The translations under genes were made by a program, and so were the position numbers. DNA of 64,000 nucleotides from Pandoraea captiosa (GTDB lineage: Bacteria > Pseudomonadota > Gammaproteobacteria > Burkholderiales > Burkholderiaceae): NCBI RefSeq assembly GCF_902459775.1, contig NZ_CABPSQ010000014.1, positions 62,001 to 126,000 of the forward strand, read 5' to 3'. Below the pieces are notes generated by a model that did no database searches, had not been told where the DNA came from, and worked only from the letters and a program-made list of their open reading frames with translations. Positions 26,185 through 34,191 of this stretch are shown piece by piece. The stretch's first letter is position 1. Each line of letters opens with the position of its first letter.

Positions 26185-26890
26185 TCTGTGTCCTCGGCTG
26201 CCACCGCTGCCATGCCGCAACGACCATCGTGCCGACGACGATGCCGAGTGCCGCGCCGGCCAGCGCGTCGCTGGCCCAGTGATAGGCGGACGCAAGTTGT
26301 CCGAACGCGGTCAGGGCAATGGCCACTGCGCAGGGCAGGCGAAGGGCGCGGTGGCGCAGCGCAAGCACCGTCGTGAAGGCAAGCATCACGGTGAGGTGTC
26401 CCGACGGGAACGACGCGAATGCATAGTTGCCGCCGCCAAAGAACCGGAACTCGAATACGCCGTCGCGCAGATACGACGGATTGTCGTGGATCCACGTGGC
26501 GGGCCAGGTTCGGCCGAACACGACCTTCAGCGCCTGTTTGGCCAGACTGCCGACGCCGACCGCCCCGGCAGCGAGCCACAGCGTCGTCGCCCACGTCGGC
26601 AACTTGCGACGCCAAAGCAGCGCGGCGCCGAGCAGGAAAAACATGGGCCACGCCAGCACGAACAGCGGCGCGGGCAACTCGGCGACGTGCTGAATCCAGG
26701 GCGTGCCTTGCGTGTGCGCATGCGCGAAGTCCACGACCGGGCGGTCGACCCAGGCAATGCACGCGATGGCGATCAGCAGGCAGCCCAATGCGCTCCACAG
26801 TGCGGTGCGCAGGCAGGGGGGGCTGGCTGGCGCGTCGTGTGGCGCGTCGGGTGGCGTTGTTGGTCGGGCGTTGGGAGCGAGTTCGGTCAT
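26171..26890 (-). CDS. PAP2-type membrane-associated phosphatase
   Basis: Inner-membrane phosphatase of 239 residues with about six helices. All three catalytic motifs are present: KQALKVVFGRTWP, then FASFPSGHLTVMLAF with the motif 2 His, then SAYHWASDALAG with the nucleophile His and Asp. Members act on phosphatidate, undecaprenyl pyrophosphate or lipid A phosphates. ATG 26890 precedes a Pro-rich cytoplasmic leader. Substrate not assignable. Confidence 0.92.
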   Translation of the reverse strand: MTELAPNARPTTPPDAPHDAPASPPCLRTALWSALGCLLIAIACIAWVDRPVVDFAHAHTQGTPWIQHVAELPAPLFVLAWPMFFLLGAALLWRRKLPTWATTLWLAAGAVGVGSLAKQALKVVFGRTWPATWIHDNPSYLRDGVFEFRFFGGGNYAFASFPSGHLTVMLAFTTVLALRHRALRLPCAVAIALTAFGQLASAYHWASDALAGAALGIVVGTMVVAAWQRWQPRTQTFGA

Positions 26891-27333
26891 GAAGCGATGC
26901 AGGGCAGGGGGCGGAATAACGGCATAACGGAATAACGGAACGGGGACCACGGACATTCGGTAAGACGGTGCCATGGTAGACGCCATTGGCCATCATCGGA
27001 TGGCCACGCGCAAGCTTCGGGCATTCACGCAACGCTCCCCAAGCCGTCGCCCATGCCGCGCCGGGTTGGCTCACCCCACAGGCAAGACTGCCTCGGCGCG
27101 ATGGCGATTTGATGACGGTCATGGCCGCCGTGTTGTCGATGTGCCATGCTCCGGAGTTACGACGACGTTTTGAAAATCAAAGATTTTTTTGCGGCAGAGC
27201 GGCGCAACGTCCTACAATCGTCCCCTACGTAATTGCCGTAGATGGCCGTTAACCGCTGGAAGGCTGGAAGCGTTGTGCGCGTCGCGGGCGTCGGTCAACA
27301 AAACAAGATCAAAATTTGCATGCGGGGGCAGGA
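26891..27333. other. Intergenic region between divergent genes
   Basis: 443 bp between the PAP2 gene (minus) and the Mrr-like gene (plus). It should hold both promoters. I see an AT-rich patch near 27165-27190 but no convincing gene or RNA structure. Confidence 0.35.
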
Positions 27334-28956
27334 GTGATTCGGGGATTCGAGAGCATCATCGATCGGCTGGCGCGCGAGTTCTGGCGCGCCGCGCACACGC
27401 GTGAACAGCAACACGCCCAATCGCAGGAACGTTCGCTGGCGGAAGTCCGGGCGCTGGATCAGGCGCACCGCGCGTGGGAAGGCGCCCCTGCAGGCGACGC
27501 CGCCGCGAGCGAGCGTTTGCATCTGGCTTGGCGGCAGGCGGAAGCCGCCGCCGAAGGGGCACGGGCCCGATTCGAGGTGGCGCGTTTGTCCCGCTTGCTT
27601 GCCGACGGTCTGGCCCGCGACCTGCGCATCCCGCCGGCGGATCTGCGTGCTCGCAGCACGCCGCCGGTGCTCGACACGCGGCATCTCCCGAAGATTCTGC
27701 CCAAGCCCGAGTGGGAGACATTCGCCCCCGAGAAACCGGGACGGCTGGCGCTGGCCATGCCGGGCGCGTCCGGACGCTATGAGCAGGCCGTCGCCAAGGC
27801 GCGCAGCGAATTCGTACATGCCGAGCGCGAGTACGAAGCGTCGAAGATCCGGCGAACGCAAGGGTCGATGATTCTTCAGATCGCACAGCAAAAGGCCACG
27901 GAAGCCGCGCGTATCGAGAGCGCGCAACACAATGCGGCGGTGGCGGACTTCGAGGGCGCGCTGCTGCGCGGCGAAGCGGCCGCCATCACGCGCTATGCCC
28001 GCATCGTGCTCAGCCGCAGTCCGTATCCGACGGCCTTCGAGCAAACACTGGCGGCGCACTACGTCGAAAACCACAAGCTGCTCGCCATCGGCTACGACGT
28101 GCCTACGCTCGACGCGGTGGTTCCCGTCGCCTTCGAATATCGCTACAACGCCACGCAAGCCGCCATCCAAGGTGTGCCTGCCGATGACGCCACGCGTGCC
28201 CGAGTCTATGCCGACGCGCTTCGCCAGATTGTGCTGCGCTCGCTTCATGAGTTGTTCGCGGCCGACCCGTTGCGTCATGTGAACGCCATCGTATTCAACG
28301 CCTACGCTCGGCAGGGCGACGAGCGCGTGTGCCTCGTGAGCGTGCATGTGGCGCGTGCCGACTTCGCCGCACTCGTGCTGACCGAAGGCGACGCCGCGAC
28401 GCATCTTGCCGCACTCGGCGCGCATGTGTCGGTGCGTCCCGAAGCGCTGGAGCCCGTCGCGCCGGTCGCCGGTGTCGACATGACGCAGGTCGTCACGGAC
28501 GCCGACGTCGCCGTCGATCGCCGCTTCAATCTGATGACGCTCAGCGACAAGGATTTCACGCAGGTCATGTTCCACCTGCTGCGCTCGCACGGCTTCGAAG
28601 GGCCGCCGCTGCTGCCGGGCGATCAGGATGGCATGCTCACCTGCCGCGCATGGGATCCGCATCCGATTTTCGGCGGCGACGTCGTCGTGCACGTCTTCCG
28701 CGTCATGGACCGTGCCGCACGGCTGGACATCGCCGCAGCGCGTGCAGTGCTCTCCGAGATGCAACAGATCGGCGCGGCGCGCGGCATGCTCATTACGACC
28801 GGTGAGTTCGGCGAGGGCGTGGAAGAGTTCGCGCGCGATCGGCGGATCGAATTGCTCGCCGGGCATCATCTGGTCTTCCTGCTCAAGGAGAACGCCGGCG
28901 TCGATGCCAGCGTCGTCGTGCCGGACACGACCGATCGCGTTGCCGTCATGTCGTAG
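27334..28956 (+). CDS. Mrr-like restriction endonuclease-fold protein with coiled-coil N-terminus and degenerate catalytic site
   Basis: A 540-residue cytoplasmic protein. Residues ~10-80 and ~150-215 are charged helices, likely coiled coil. The middle is unassigned. The last ~110 residues resemble the Mrr-type nuclease fold: FNLMTLSDKDFTQVMFHLLRSHGFEG, and GMLITTGEFGEGVEEFARDRRIELLAGHHLVFLL. In active Mrr proteins the central strand carries Q-x-K; here it reads VVVHVFRVM, so the lysine is absent. It may be a DNA-binding or regulatory relic rather than an active nuclease. GTG 27334 follows a G-rich ribosome site; a TTG 18 bp earlier is the alternative. No methyltransferase is nearby. Confidence 0.75.
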   Translation: MIRGFESIIDRLAREFWRAAHTREQQHAQSQERSLAEVRALDQAHRAWEGAPAGDAAASERLHLAWRQAEAAAEGARARFEVARLSRLLADGLARDLRIPPADLRARSTPPVLDTRHLPKILPKPEWETFAPEKPGRLALAMPGASGRYEQAVAKARSEFVHAEREYEASKIRRTQGSMILQIAQQKATEAARIESAQHNAAVADFEGALLRGEAAAITRYARIVLSRSPYPTAFEQTLAAHYVENHKLLAIGYDVPTLDAVVPVAFEYRYNATQAAIQGVPADDATRARVYADALRQIVLRSLHELFAADPLRHVNAIVFNAYARQGDERVCLVSVHVARADFAALVLTEGDAATHLAALGAHVSVRPEALEPVAPVAGVDMTQVVTDADVAVDRRFNLMTLSDKDFTQVMFHLLRSHGFEGPPLLPGDQDGMLTCRAWDPHPIFGGDVVVHVFRVMDRAARLDIAAARAVLSEMQQIGAARGMLITTGEFGEGVEEFARDRRIELLAGHHLVFLLKENAGVDASVVVPDTTDRVAVMS

Positions 28957-29053
28957 GAGACCTGCCGGCACCGGGGCGGTGAGTGATACGTGATGTGGGG
29001 CCTGTTATAGTGCTCCGACCTGACCCCACGTCATTCACATCACGGAGGAACGT

Positions 29054-29644
29054 ATGTCCCGACGCATGGAATGCAAGGCACACAACGCACACCAGGCAAA
29101 CAAGGCGCGCAAGGCCACGACGGCCGACACGGCGAACCGGGTGCGAGCAGGTTTCAGGGGATGGGCGAGCCGAGGTGCGGCGAGCGCCGCGTTGCTGCTG
29201 GCCGTCGTCGCCCCGATGCAGGCACACGCCCAACTGGATCTGCTGAAAAATGCCGTGGGTAGTGGTAACGGTAGCGGCAGTGGCAGCGTCGGCGGTGGCG
29301 ATTCGGGCGGTCTGGCGGGAAGTCTCGGTGGTCTTGCCTCGTCCGGCTCGCTGGCGTCGAGCAGTATCGGCAACGCGACCGGGGTGCTTCAGTTCTGCAT
29401 CAAGAACAACTATCTGAGTGGCGCCAATCTGAGTTCCGCGACCGACGTCAAAGACAAGCTCCTTGGCAAGATCGGCACCCAGTCCGGCTCGGCGGCGGCC
29501 AGCCCCGGCTATCTCGATGGCGTGAAGGGCATGTTGTCGTCTCCCGACGGCAAGACCGTGGATCTGAACGGTGGCGGCCTCAAGGAACAGCTCACACGCA
29601 AGGTCTGCGACAAGGTGCTCGATCAGGCCAAGTCATTCCTCTGA
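29054..29644 (+). CDS. DUF2501 family secreted protein (YjjA-like)
   Basis: An exported protein of 196 residues. A 60-residue leader with a late hydrophobic run (ASAALLLAVVAPMQAHA) ends in a signal-peptidase site. A Gly/Ser-rich linker of ~40 residues follows, then the conserved DUF2501 block VLQFCIKNNYLSG and VKDKLLGKIG. Two Cys residues could pair. The function of the family is unknown. A strong GGAGG ribosome site precedes the ATG; an internal Met is less likely. Confidence 0.88.
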   Translation: MSRRMECKAHNAHQANKARKATTADTANRVRAGFRGWASRGAASAALLLAVVAPMQAHAQLDLLKNAVGSGNGSGSGSVGGGDSGGLAGSLGGLASSGSLASSSIGNATGVLQFCIKNNYLSGANLSSATDVKDKLLGKIGTQSGSAAASPGYLDGVKGMLSSPDGKTVDLNGGGLKEQLTRKVCDKVLDQAKSFL

Positions 29645-29822
29645 CCGGCGAGGCGCAGGTGAGTCATTGAGCGGGAGGCGGGGGACCGCCATTCCCGCCA
29701 TTCCTGGCACTCCCGGCTTCGTGGCATCAAAAAAATCATCGATATTGGGTCTTTGCCGGGAGCCACGTGCGGACGTACGCTGTGCGTCGTTCCTTCCTCG
29801 CCGCTTTTGTCCGGAGTCATCG

Positions 29823-30467
29823 ATGTATCAGCCCGCCGCCTTTACCGAAGATCGTCCCGAAGTGCTGCACGATCTGATTCGCGCCCACCCGCTTGGCCTG
29901 CTCGTGAGTGCAGGCGCGGCGGGGCTGGTGGCCGATGCCATTCCGTTTCTGATGTACGCCGACGAAGGCGAGTTCGGTACGCTTCGCGGACATCTGGCGC
30001 GCGCCAATCCGCATGGCGCTGCGCTGCGCGACGTCGACGATTGCCTGATCGCCTTCACTGGCCCGCAGGGATACATCACGCCCTCGTGGTACGCCGCAAA
30101 GGCCGAGCACGGCAAAGTCGTGCCGACCTGGAACTACGCCGCCGTGCATGTGTGGGGCAAGCCGCGCGTGATCGACGATGCTGCGTGGTTGCGCCGCCTC
30201 GTCGGTGACCTCACGCAATCGCAGGAGCATGGGCGCGCTGCGCCGTGGGCGGTCGAGGACGCCCCTGCGGACTACGTGGACAGCATGCTGCGCGCCATTG
30301 TCGGTGTGGAGATTCCGATTCGCCGCATCGAAGGCAAGTTCAAGATGTCACAGAACCGGCCGATGCCCGATCGCGTCGGTGTCGTGAACGGTCTGCGTGC
30401 CGAAGGGCCGCACGGCGACGCGCTGGCGGCGCTCGTCGCCAGTCGGGGCGACGTGCCGACAGCGTGA
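29823..30467 (+). CDS. FMN-binding negative transcriptional regulator-like protein (PaiB family)
   Basis: A 214-residue FMN-binding split-barrel protein of the PaiB family. Family blocks: MYQPAAFTEDRPEVLHDLIRAHPLGLLVS at the N-terminus, HLARANPHGAAL, GPQGYITPSWYAAK, VPTWNYAAVHVWGKPRV, and the C-terminal GKFKMSQNRPMPDRVGVVNGL. PaiB in Bacillus represses sporulation and protease genes, but most proteobacterial members are uncharacterised and may be flavin enzymes. Confidence 0.93.
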   Translation: MYQPAAFTEDRPEVLHDLIRAHPLGLLVSAGAAGLVADAIPFLMYADEGEFGTLRGHLARANPHGAALRDVDDCLIAFTGPQGYITPSWYAAKAEHGKVVPTWNYAAVHVWGKPRVIDDAAWLRRLVGDLTQSQEHGRAAPWAVEDAPADYVDSMLRAIVGVEIPIRRIEGKFKMSQNRPMPDRVGVVNGLRAEGPHGDALAALVASRGDVPTA

Positions 30468-30608
30468 TTGCGGCGAGGTTGATCGCGTCCACCACGTCGA
30501 TCACACCTCGCGCTCGCCGGTAACGAAACGAAACATTTTCGCGGGATGCGAGGCGCTCGCGCGCCGTTGTCCCCGCATACAATGCGGCAACCCAACTCGG
30601 ATGCCGCA

Positions 30609-30767
30609 ATGAAAACGCTGCTCCTCATGCTCGCGCTGATGCTGTGCCTGCTCTTTCTCGGGCAGGCGTGGATGCCGAGCGCGCAGGCGGACGAGTGCGA
30701 CAACCTCGGTCCGGTCCAGACACTGCAATGCGCCGCGTACGGCGCCGGGAACGTCGTCCCCGAATAG
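30609..30767 (+). CDS. Small secreted protein, 52 residues
   Basis: Short frame starting at an ATG with a clear signal peptide (Lys, then ~20 Leu/Met/Ala residues, cut near AQA-DE). This leaves a ~25-residue mature peptide with two Cys (DECDNLGPVQTLQCAAYG). I know no family. It lies 50 bp before the nuclease gene on the same strand, so co-transcription is possible. Coding status rests on the well-formed signal peptide. Confidence 0.5.
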   Translation: MKTLLLMLALMLCLLFLGQAWMPSAQADECDNLGPVQTLQCAAYGAGNVVPE

Positions 30768-30817
30768 CCGTTCATCCGCTACAATCGCACCCCTTTCGTC
30801 TTACCGTAAGCAGTGCG

Positions 30818-31777
30818 ATGAAGCAGTCTCGATGGACGGTCACCGCAGTGCGCGCAAGCCGTTTGCGCGCGATGGCCGGGCAGTTGGCAATCTCCCTCCC
30901 TCTCGTCATTTCGCTGTCCCTGACCGCCGTGTCGGGCGCGTCGGTCATGGCGCTCGTGACGTTCTCGCGGGAAGCTTCTGCGGCGACTACCGCGTGTGGC
31001 GAGCACTACTGGTCCGGTACGGCCCCCGACATCACCAACGGCGCGATGACGCGCGCCGCACGCGAGGTGTGCTTCACCGCGTTCGGTGTCATGCACTCGG
31101 GCGTGACGCGTACACCGCTCTGGTCCGCCGAGCACCTCACGCGGGGCGGGCTGAGCGATGCGCGACAGATCTCACGCGTCAACAACTTCCACGCCGAATC
31201 ACGCCTGCCCGCGAGCGAGCGGGCGGAACTGCGTGATTACGTACGTTCGGGCTACGACCGCGGCCATATGGCGCCATCGGCCGACATGCCGGACCCGCAG
31301 GCGCAGTCGGAGAGTTTTTCGCTCGCGAACATGGTGCCGCAGAACAGCGAGAACAACCGCTTTCTGTGGGCGGGCATCGAGTCGAGCGTGCGCAAGCTGG
31401 CGCAGGACCGAGGCGAACTCTTCGTCATTACCGGGCCGCTCTTCAAAGGCAAGACGATCACGCAAATCGGCGACCGGGTCATGGTGCCGACGCAGTTCTT
31501 CAAGGTCGTCTACGATCCGAAGCGCAAGCAGGCGGGTGCCTATCTTGTCGCCAACGAGGCGACAGGCGACTATGCCGTGGTGAGCGTGGCTACGCTCGAA
31601 AAACTCGCCGGCATCGATTTCTTCCCGGGCATGCCCGCGAGCGTGAAGCAAACGGCGATGTCGTTGCCGAAGCCGAAGGCGGCAGGCGGGGGCAGCAAAC
31701 GCAAGCGCGAGCAGGAGATACCGACGTATCGCGAAGTGCAGACGGTGCTCGACTTCCTGCGTACGATCATTCGCTGA
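30818..31777 (+). CDS. DNA/RNA non-specific endonuclease (NUC1 family), exported
   Basis: Secreted nuclease of 319 residues of the Serratia nuclease/endonuclease G family. A long leader with a membrane-like stretch (LAISLPLVISLSLTAVSGA) precedes the catalytic domain. The active-site motif is YDRGHMAPSADM (general-base His), and the metal Asn is seen in NMVPQNSENNRFLW. The usual divalent-metal bba fold is complete through TQFFKVVYDPKRKQAGAYL. The C-terminal tail is basic. Probable role: nucleic acid scavenging or competition in the periplasm or outside. Confidence 0.93.
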   Translation: MKQSRWTVTAVRASRLRAMAGQLAISLPLVISLSLTAVSGASVMALVTFSREASAATTACGEHYWSGTAPDITNGAMTRAAREVCFTAFGVMHSGVTRTPLWSAEHLTRGGLSDARQISRVNNFHAESRLPASERAELRDYVRSGYDRGHMAPSADMPDPQAQSESFSLANMVPQNSENNRFLWAGIESSVRKLAQDRGELFVITGPLFKGKTITQIGDRVMVPTQFFKVVYDPKRKQAGAYLVANEATGDYAVVSVATLEKLAGIDFFPGMPASVKQTAMSLPKPKAAGGGSKRKREQEIPTYREVQTVLDFLRTIIR

Positions 31778-31843
31778 GCGTATCCGGCCGCAACCCCGAT
31801 GCAACCCCAAACGACTGATTTCCCCCCGATTCAGGAGTCACGA

Positions 31844-32125
31844 ATGTCGAACTCGTCTTCCGCCAATGTCAAATTCACGCCGTTCGCCAACGATACCGAG
31901 GCGCTGACGCTCGGCGAACTGAACGTCGAAAATCACACCGATCACGTGGCGATCTTCGGCAATGTGGCATTTCGGCGCGATGCCGAGGGGCTACATCAGG
32001 CGCGGGTGCTCAAGGCCGTGCTCGACGCAGTTGTCGCGGCGCTCTCGGGCGCAGACCTGCCCGCACATGCCGAAACGCCGACGGGCACGACGGCCAAACA
32101 GGTGAGAAATCCCTTCGAATCCTGA
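31844..32125 (+). CDS. Conserved hypothetical small protein, 93 residues
   Basis: Cytoplasmic protein with no signal or membrane segment. It contains a strand-rich block (KFTPFANDTEALTLGELNVENHTDHVAIFGNVAF) and a helix (ARVLKAVLDAVVAAL). ATG 31844 has AGGAG 8 bp upstream; an earlier ATG at 31799 lacks one. I do not recognise the family. Confidence 0.7.
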   Translation: MSNSSSANVKFTPFANDTEALTLGELNVENHTDHVAIFGNVAFRRDAEGLHQARVLKAVLDAVVAALSGADLPAHAETPTGTTAKQVRNPFES

Positions 32126-32355
32126 GCGGCCGGTGGGGGATCCGGCAGGCATGGCGCGCGCATACCCCCGGATTTACCCCAGATTTGTCGCTTATTTGAA
32201 AAATCGATGTTGCATTGCACGAAACGCCTTCGGGGGCGTGTCGCGGGCCCTGCGTTTGTCTGAACCTGCCGTCGCGAGCGAATCCCTTTCCTGCGACACG
32301 AGCACACCTGTCACGGGTGCCAGAAAATGGTCGTTGCACGATCCATGCGGGTTGC

Positions 32356-32389
32356 GCGACAACTTGTCGCACCTGCGACATTCTGTCGC
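32356..32389. promoter_or_regulatory. Two tandem 15-bp palindromes GCGACA-N3-TGTCGC
   Basis: Perfect inverted repeats at 32356-32370 and 32375-32389, with centres 19 bp apart, about 235 bp before the small membrane protein gene at 32622. A lone half-site GCGACA lies at 32293-32298. The layout looks like a paired operator for a dimeric regulator. The surrounding ~500 bp (32126-32621) shows no gene. Confidence 0.6.
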
Positions 32390-32621
32390 ATTGACAGCGT
32401 TCGCCAAAAATCTCGAATCGCGTCATGGTGACGGTATTGGTGACCGCCTTTGCCGGTCCCGAAAACCACACGAATCAGGCGTTTTACTTGCGGCGACGCA
32501 GCACGGATAAGGGGTTTACCGTTGCCGGACAAAGCGCATACTAGCCCTGCGTCTCGTCGATTCCGATAGCGAGAATCGATGACCGGCAAGGCTACGAACA
32601 CTAAACAACGCGAGGTAACTT

Positions 32622-32807
32622 ATGCACATCCGTTGGAAAAAAGTGTATTCGAGTGGTTGGGGAACGATTCATCACGATGCACCCCGTTCCCATCGCAGCG
32701 CGAGCGAGCGCGAGCAGCTCTTTCAACGCCTGTTGGCAATGGCGATCGCCTGTAGCGTCGGCGGTTTCGTCCTGCTGTCAGTCGGTGCGGCCTTCCTGGG
32801 ACGCTAA
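32622..32807 (+). CDS. Small one-span membrane protein, paralog A (61 residues)
   Basis: A basic N-terminus MHIRWKKVYSSGWG, a charged helix, then one membrane helix (LLAMAIACSVGGFVLLSVGAAFL). A GAGG ribosome site is 7 bp upstream. It shares the start pattern M-x-IRW-x-K-x-YS-x-G-x-G and the overall plan with the 55-residue protein at 33416, 0.6 kb downstream, so the pair are paralogs. I know no described family. Confidence 0.72.
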   Translation: MHIRWKKVYSSGWGTIHHDAPRSHRSASEREQLFQRLLAMAIACSVGGFVLLSVGAAFLGR

Positions 32808-33415
32808 AGCCTCAAGCCCTTCCTCAAGTCCTTCCTTTTCGTGCGCGGCGCCGCCTCCGGCGGAATGCCGCGCTACGTTGCCCTGCACTGATCTTTCATC
32901 TGTTTGCGCCGGCCAATCCAGCAAAGCGAATGACGTGCACGCTGCTACGCGCCTTGTAGGCACTGGCGCCGCGACACACCGAGCGCGACCTGCCTTGCGC
33001 TTTCAATCGCCCGATTCAATCGCCTGTACATTTTTCATTTGAAACGTTTTGTTACAGGTGCGACTGCCCGCTGTAAAAGCGGTTAAGGCACAATTTCAGC
33101 GATGCGGCACAATTCCCGGTTAAAGGTGCTTCGCGATTTATGCTAAAGCACGCTTTGCACGGCATAACCATCGTGGACAGCGATGGTCGTCCGTGGTTTT
33201 GGCGTCGCATTCTGCGAGTTCACGCTATTGCAATTCCGGAAGAATAGTGCGATCTTGAAGCGACGGTGCGATGTCGGAATTTTGGGAAGTTTTCGGGTGT
33301 ATCACACGACGGGAATTGCTCGGATTTATCCGAATTGTCTTGCGCCTCAAAACTTTCGATAAAGAAGAAAAGAACAAGTTGTGCGGGCCGGTTTGATTGA
33401 TTGATGAGGTGCGCC
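32808..33415. other. Long intergenic region between the two small membrane protein genes
   Basis: 608 bp, less GC-rich than its surroundings. I see no good coding frame. The 9-bp sequence GGCACAATT occurs twice (33087-33095 and 33106-33114), 19 bp apart, each near a GGTTAA element; this could be a regulator site for the downstream gene. Confidence 0.4.
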
Positions 33416-33583
33416 ATGGAAATTCGCTGGGAAAAGCTTTACTCGGGCGGATTGGGTCGTTTTTACGACACTTCGGAATCCAGCCGCCGCCGGGCGCGGC
33501 GTGCGCAGTTGGCCTGGTTCGGCGTGGTCATTTCCATTGGCGTCGCTATCGGCGCCGTCGCCATTGCATGGCGCTGGATCTGA
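33416..33583 (+). CDS. Small one-span membrane protein, paralog B (55 residues)
   Basis: Begins MEIRWEKLYSGGLG, then an Arg-rich stretch and one membrane helix (LAWFGVVISIGVAIGAVAIAW). ATG 33416 has GAGG 6 bp upstream. It is paralogous to the protein at 32622. Its stop TGA overlaps the ATG of the next gene (TGATG), so the two are translationally coupled. Confidence 0.75.
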   Translation: MEIRWEKLYSGGLGRFYDTSESSRRRARRAQLAWFGVVISIGVAIGAVAIAWRWI

Positions 33584-33939
33584 TGACTGCGTCCACCACG
33601 CGTCTTTCGGGGATTTCAGGCTTGCTGGTGCTTCTCGCCTTCGCGGTGAGCGGGCCGGTGCATGCGCAGACATCGGCGATGCCCACGGAGCCGGTCGACG
33701 CCGGCGGGCAACCGTGCGGGGCGATTCGCGCCCTGCCGGCCAACGTCACCGACTACCGGTATGAAGTGACGAACCGGTGCGAGCGCCCGGTGACCTTCTA
33801 TTGGCGCTGTAACGCCGCCGACACCGAGCATTCGGTCGATGTGCCCGCCAAGGGCCAGCAATCGGCGGCATGCACAAAGGCAAGCGGCGCGGCCGGTGAA
33901 ATCGTGTTCCGCTTCGGGCCGCCGGGCACCGGTAGCTGA
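33583..33939 (+). CDS. Small secreted cysteine-containing protein
   Basis: A 118-residue exported protein: signal peptide with a cut near VHA-QT, mature part with four Cys (QPCGAIRA, NRCERPV, WRCNAAD, SAACTKA) that could form two disulfides. I recognise no family. The start overlaps the stop of the small membrane protein, implying they are made together and perhaps act together in the envelope. Confidence 0.72.
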   Translation: MTASTTRLSGISGLLVLLAFAVSGPVHAQTSAMPTEPVDAGGQPCGAIRALPANVTDYRYEVTNRCERPVTFYWRCNAADTEHSVDVPAKGQQSAACTKASGAAGEIVFRFGPPGTGS

Positions 33940-34074
33940 GCTTCTCTCTCCGATCGATGTTGGCGATGCGCTGTGCCGACGCACAGCGGCGTCTGCGTTT
34001 GCATTTTGCGCGTGCCTTTCCGCGTGCCGTGGGGCCGACCGGTCGTCACGGCCCGACGGAAATCGCTATCATGA

Positions 34075-34098
34075 CGCCATATCGCCATATCGCCATAT
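34075..34098. repeat. 8-bp tandem repeat, three units
   Basis: CGCCATAT three times, about 95 bp before the M20 dipeptidase start. Confidence 0.8.
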
Positions 34099-34191
34099 CG
34101 CTGCTATAGCGGCGCGCATCCCGTCGCCGCCATCCGACACCATCGGAAACGATCCGAATTCGCCCCGAGAACATTTACCGAGGTCTTCCCC

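Noticed and set aside
27295-28971. 558-codon frame antisense to the Mrr-like gene
   Set aside because: Shadow frame of a high-GC gene; His/Arg/Ala-rich with no domain, while the plus frame has family blocks and a ribosome site.
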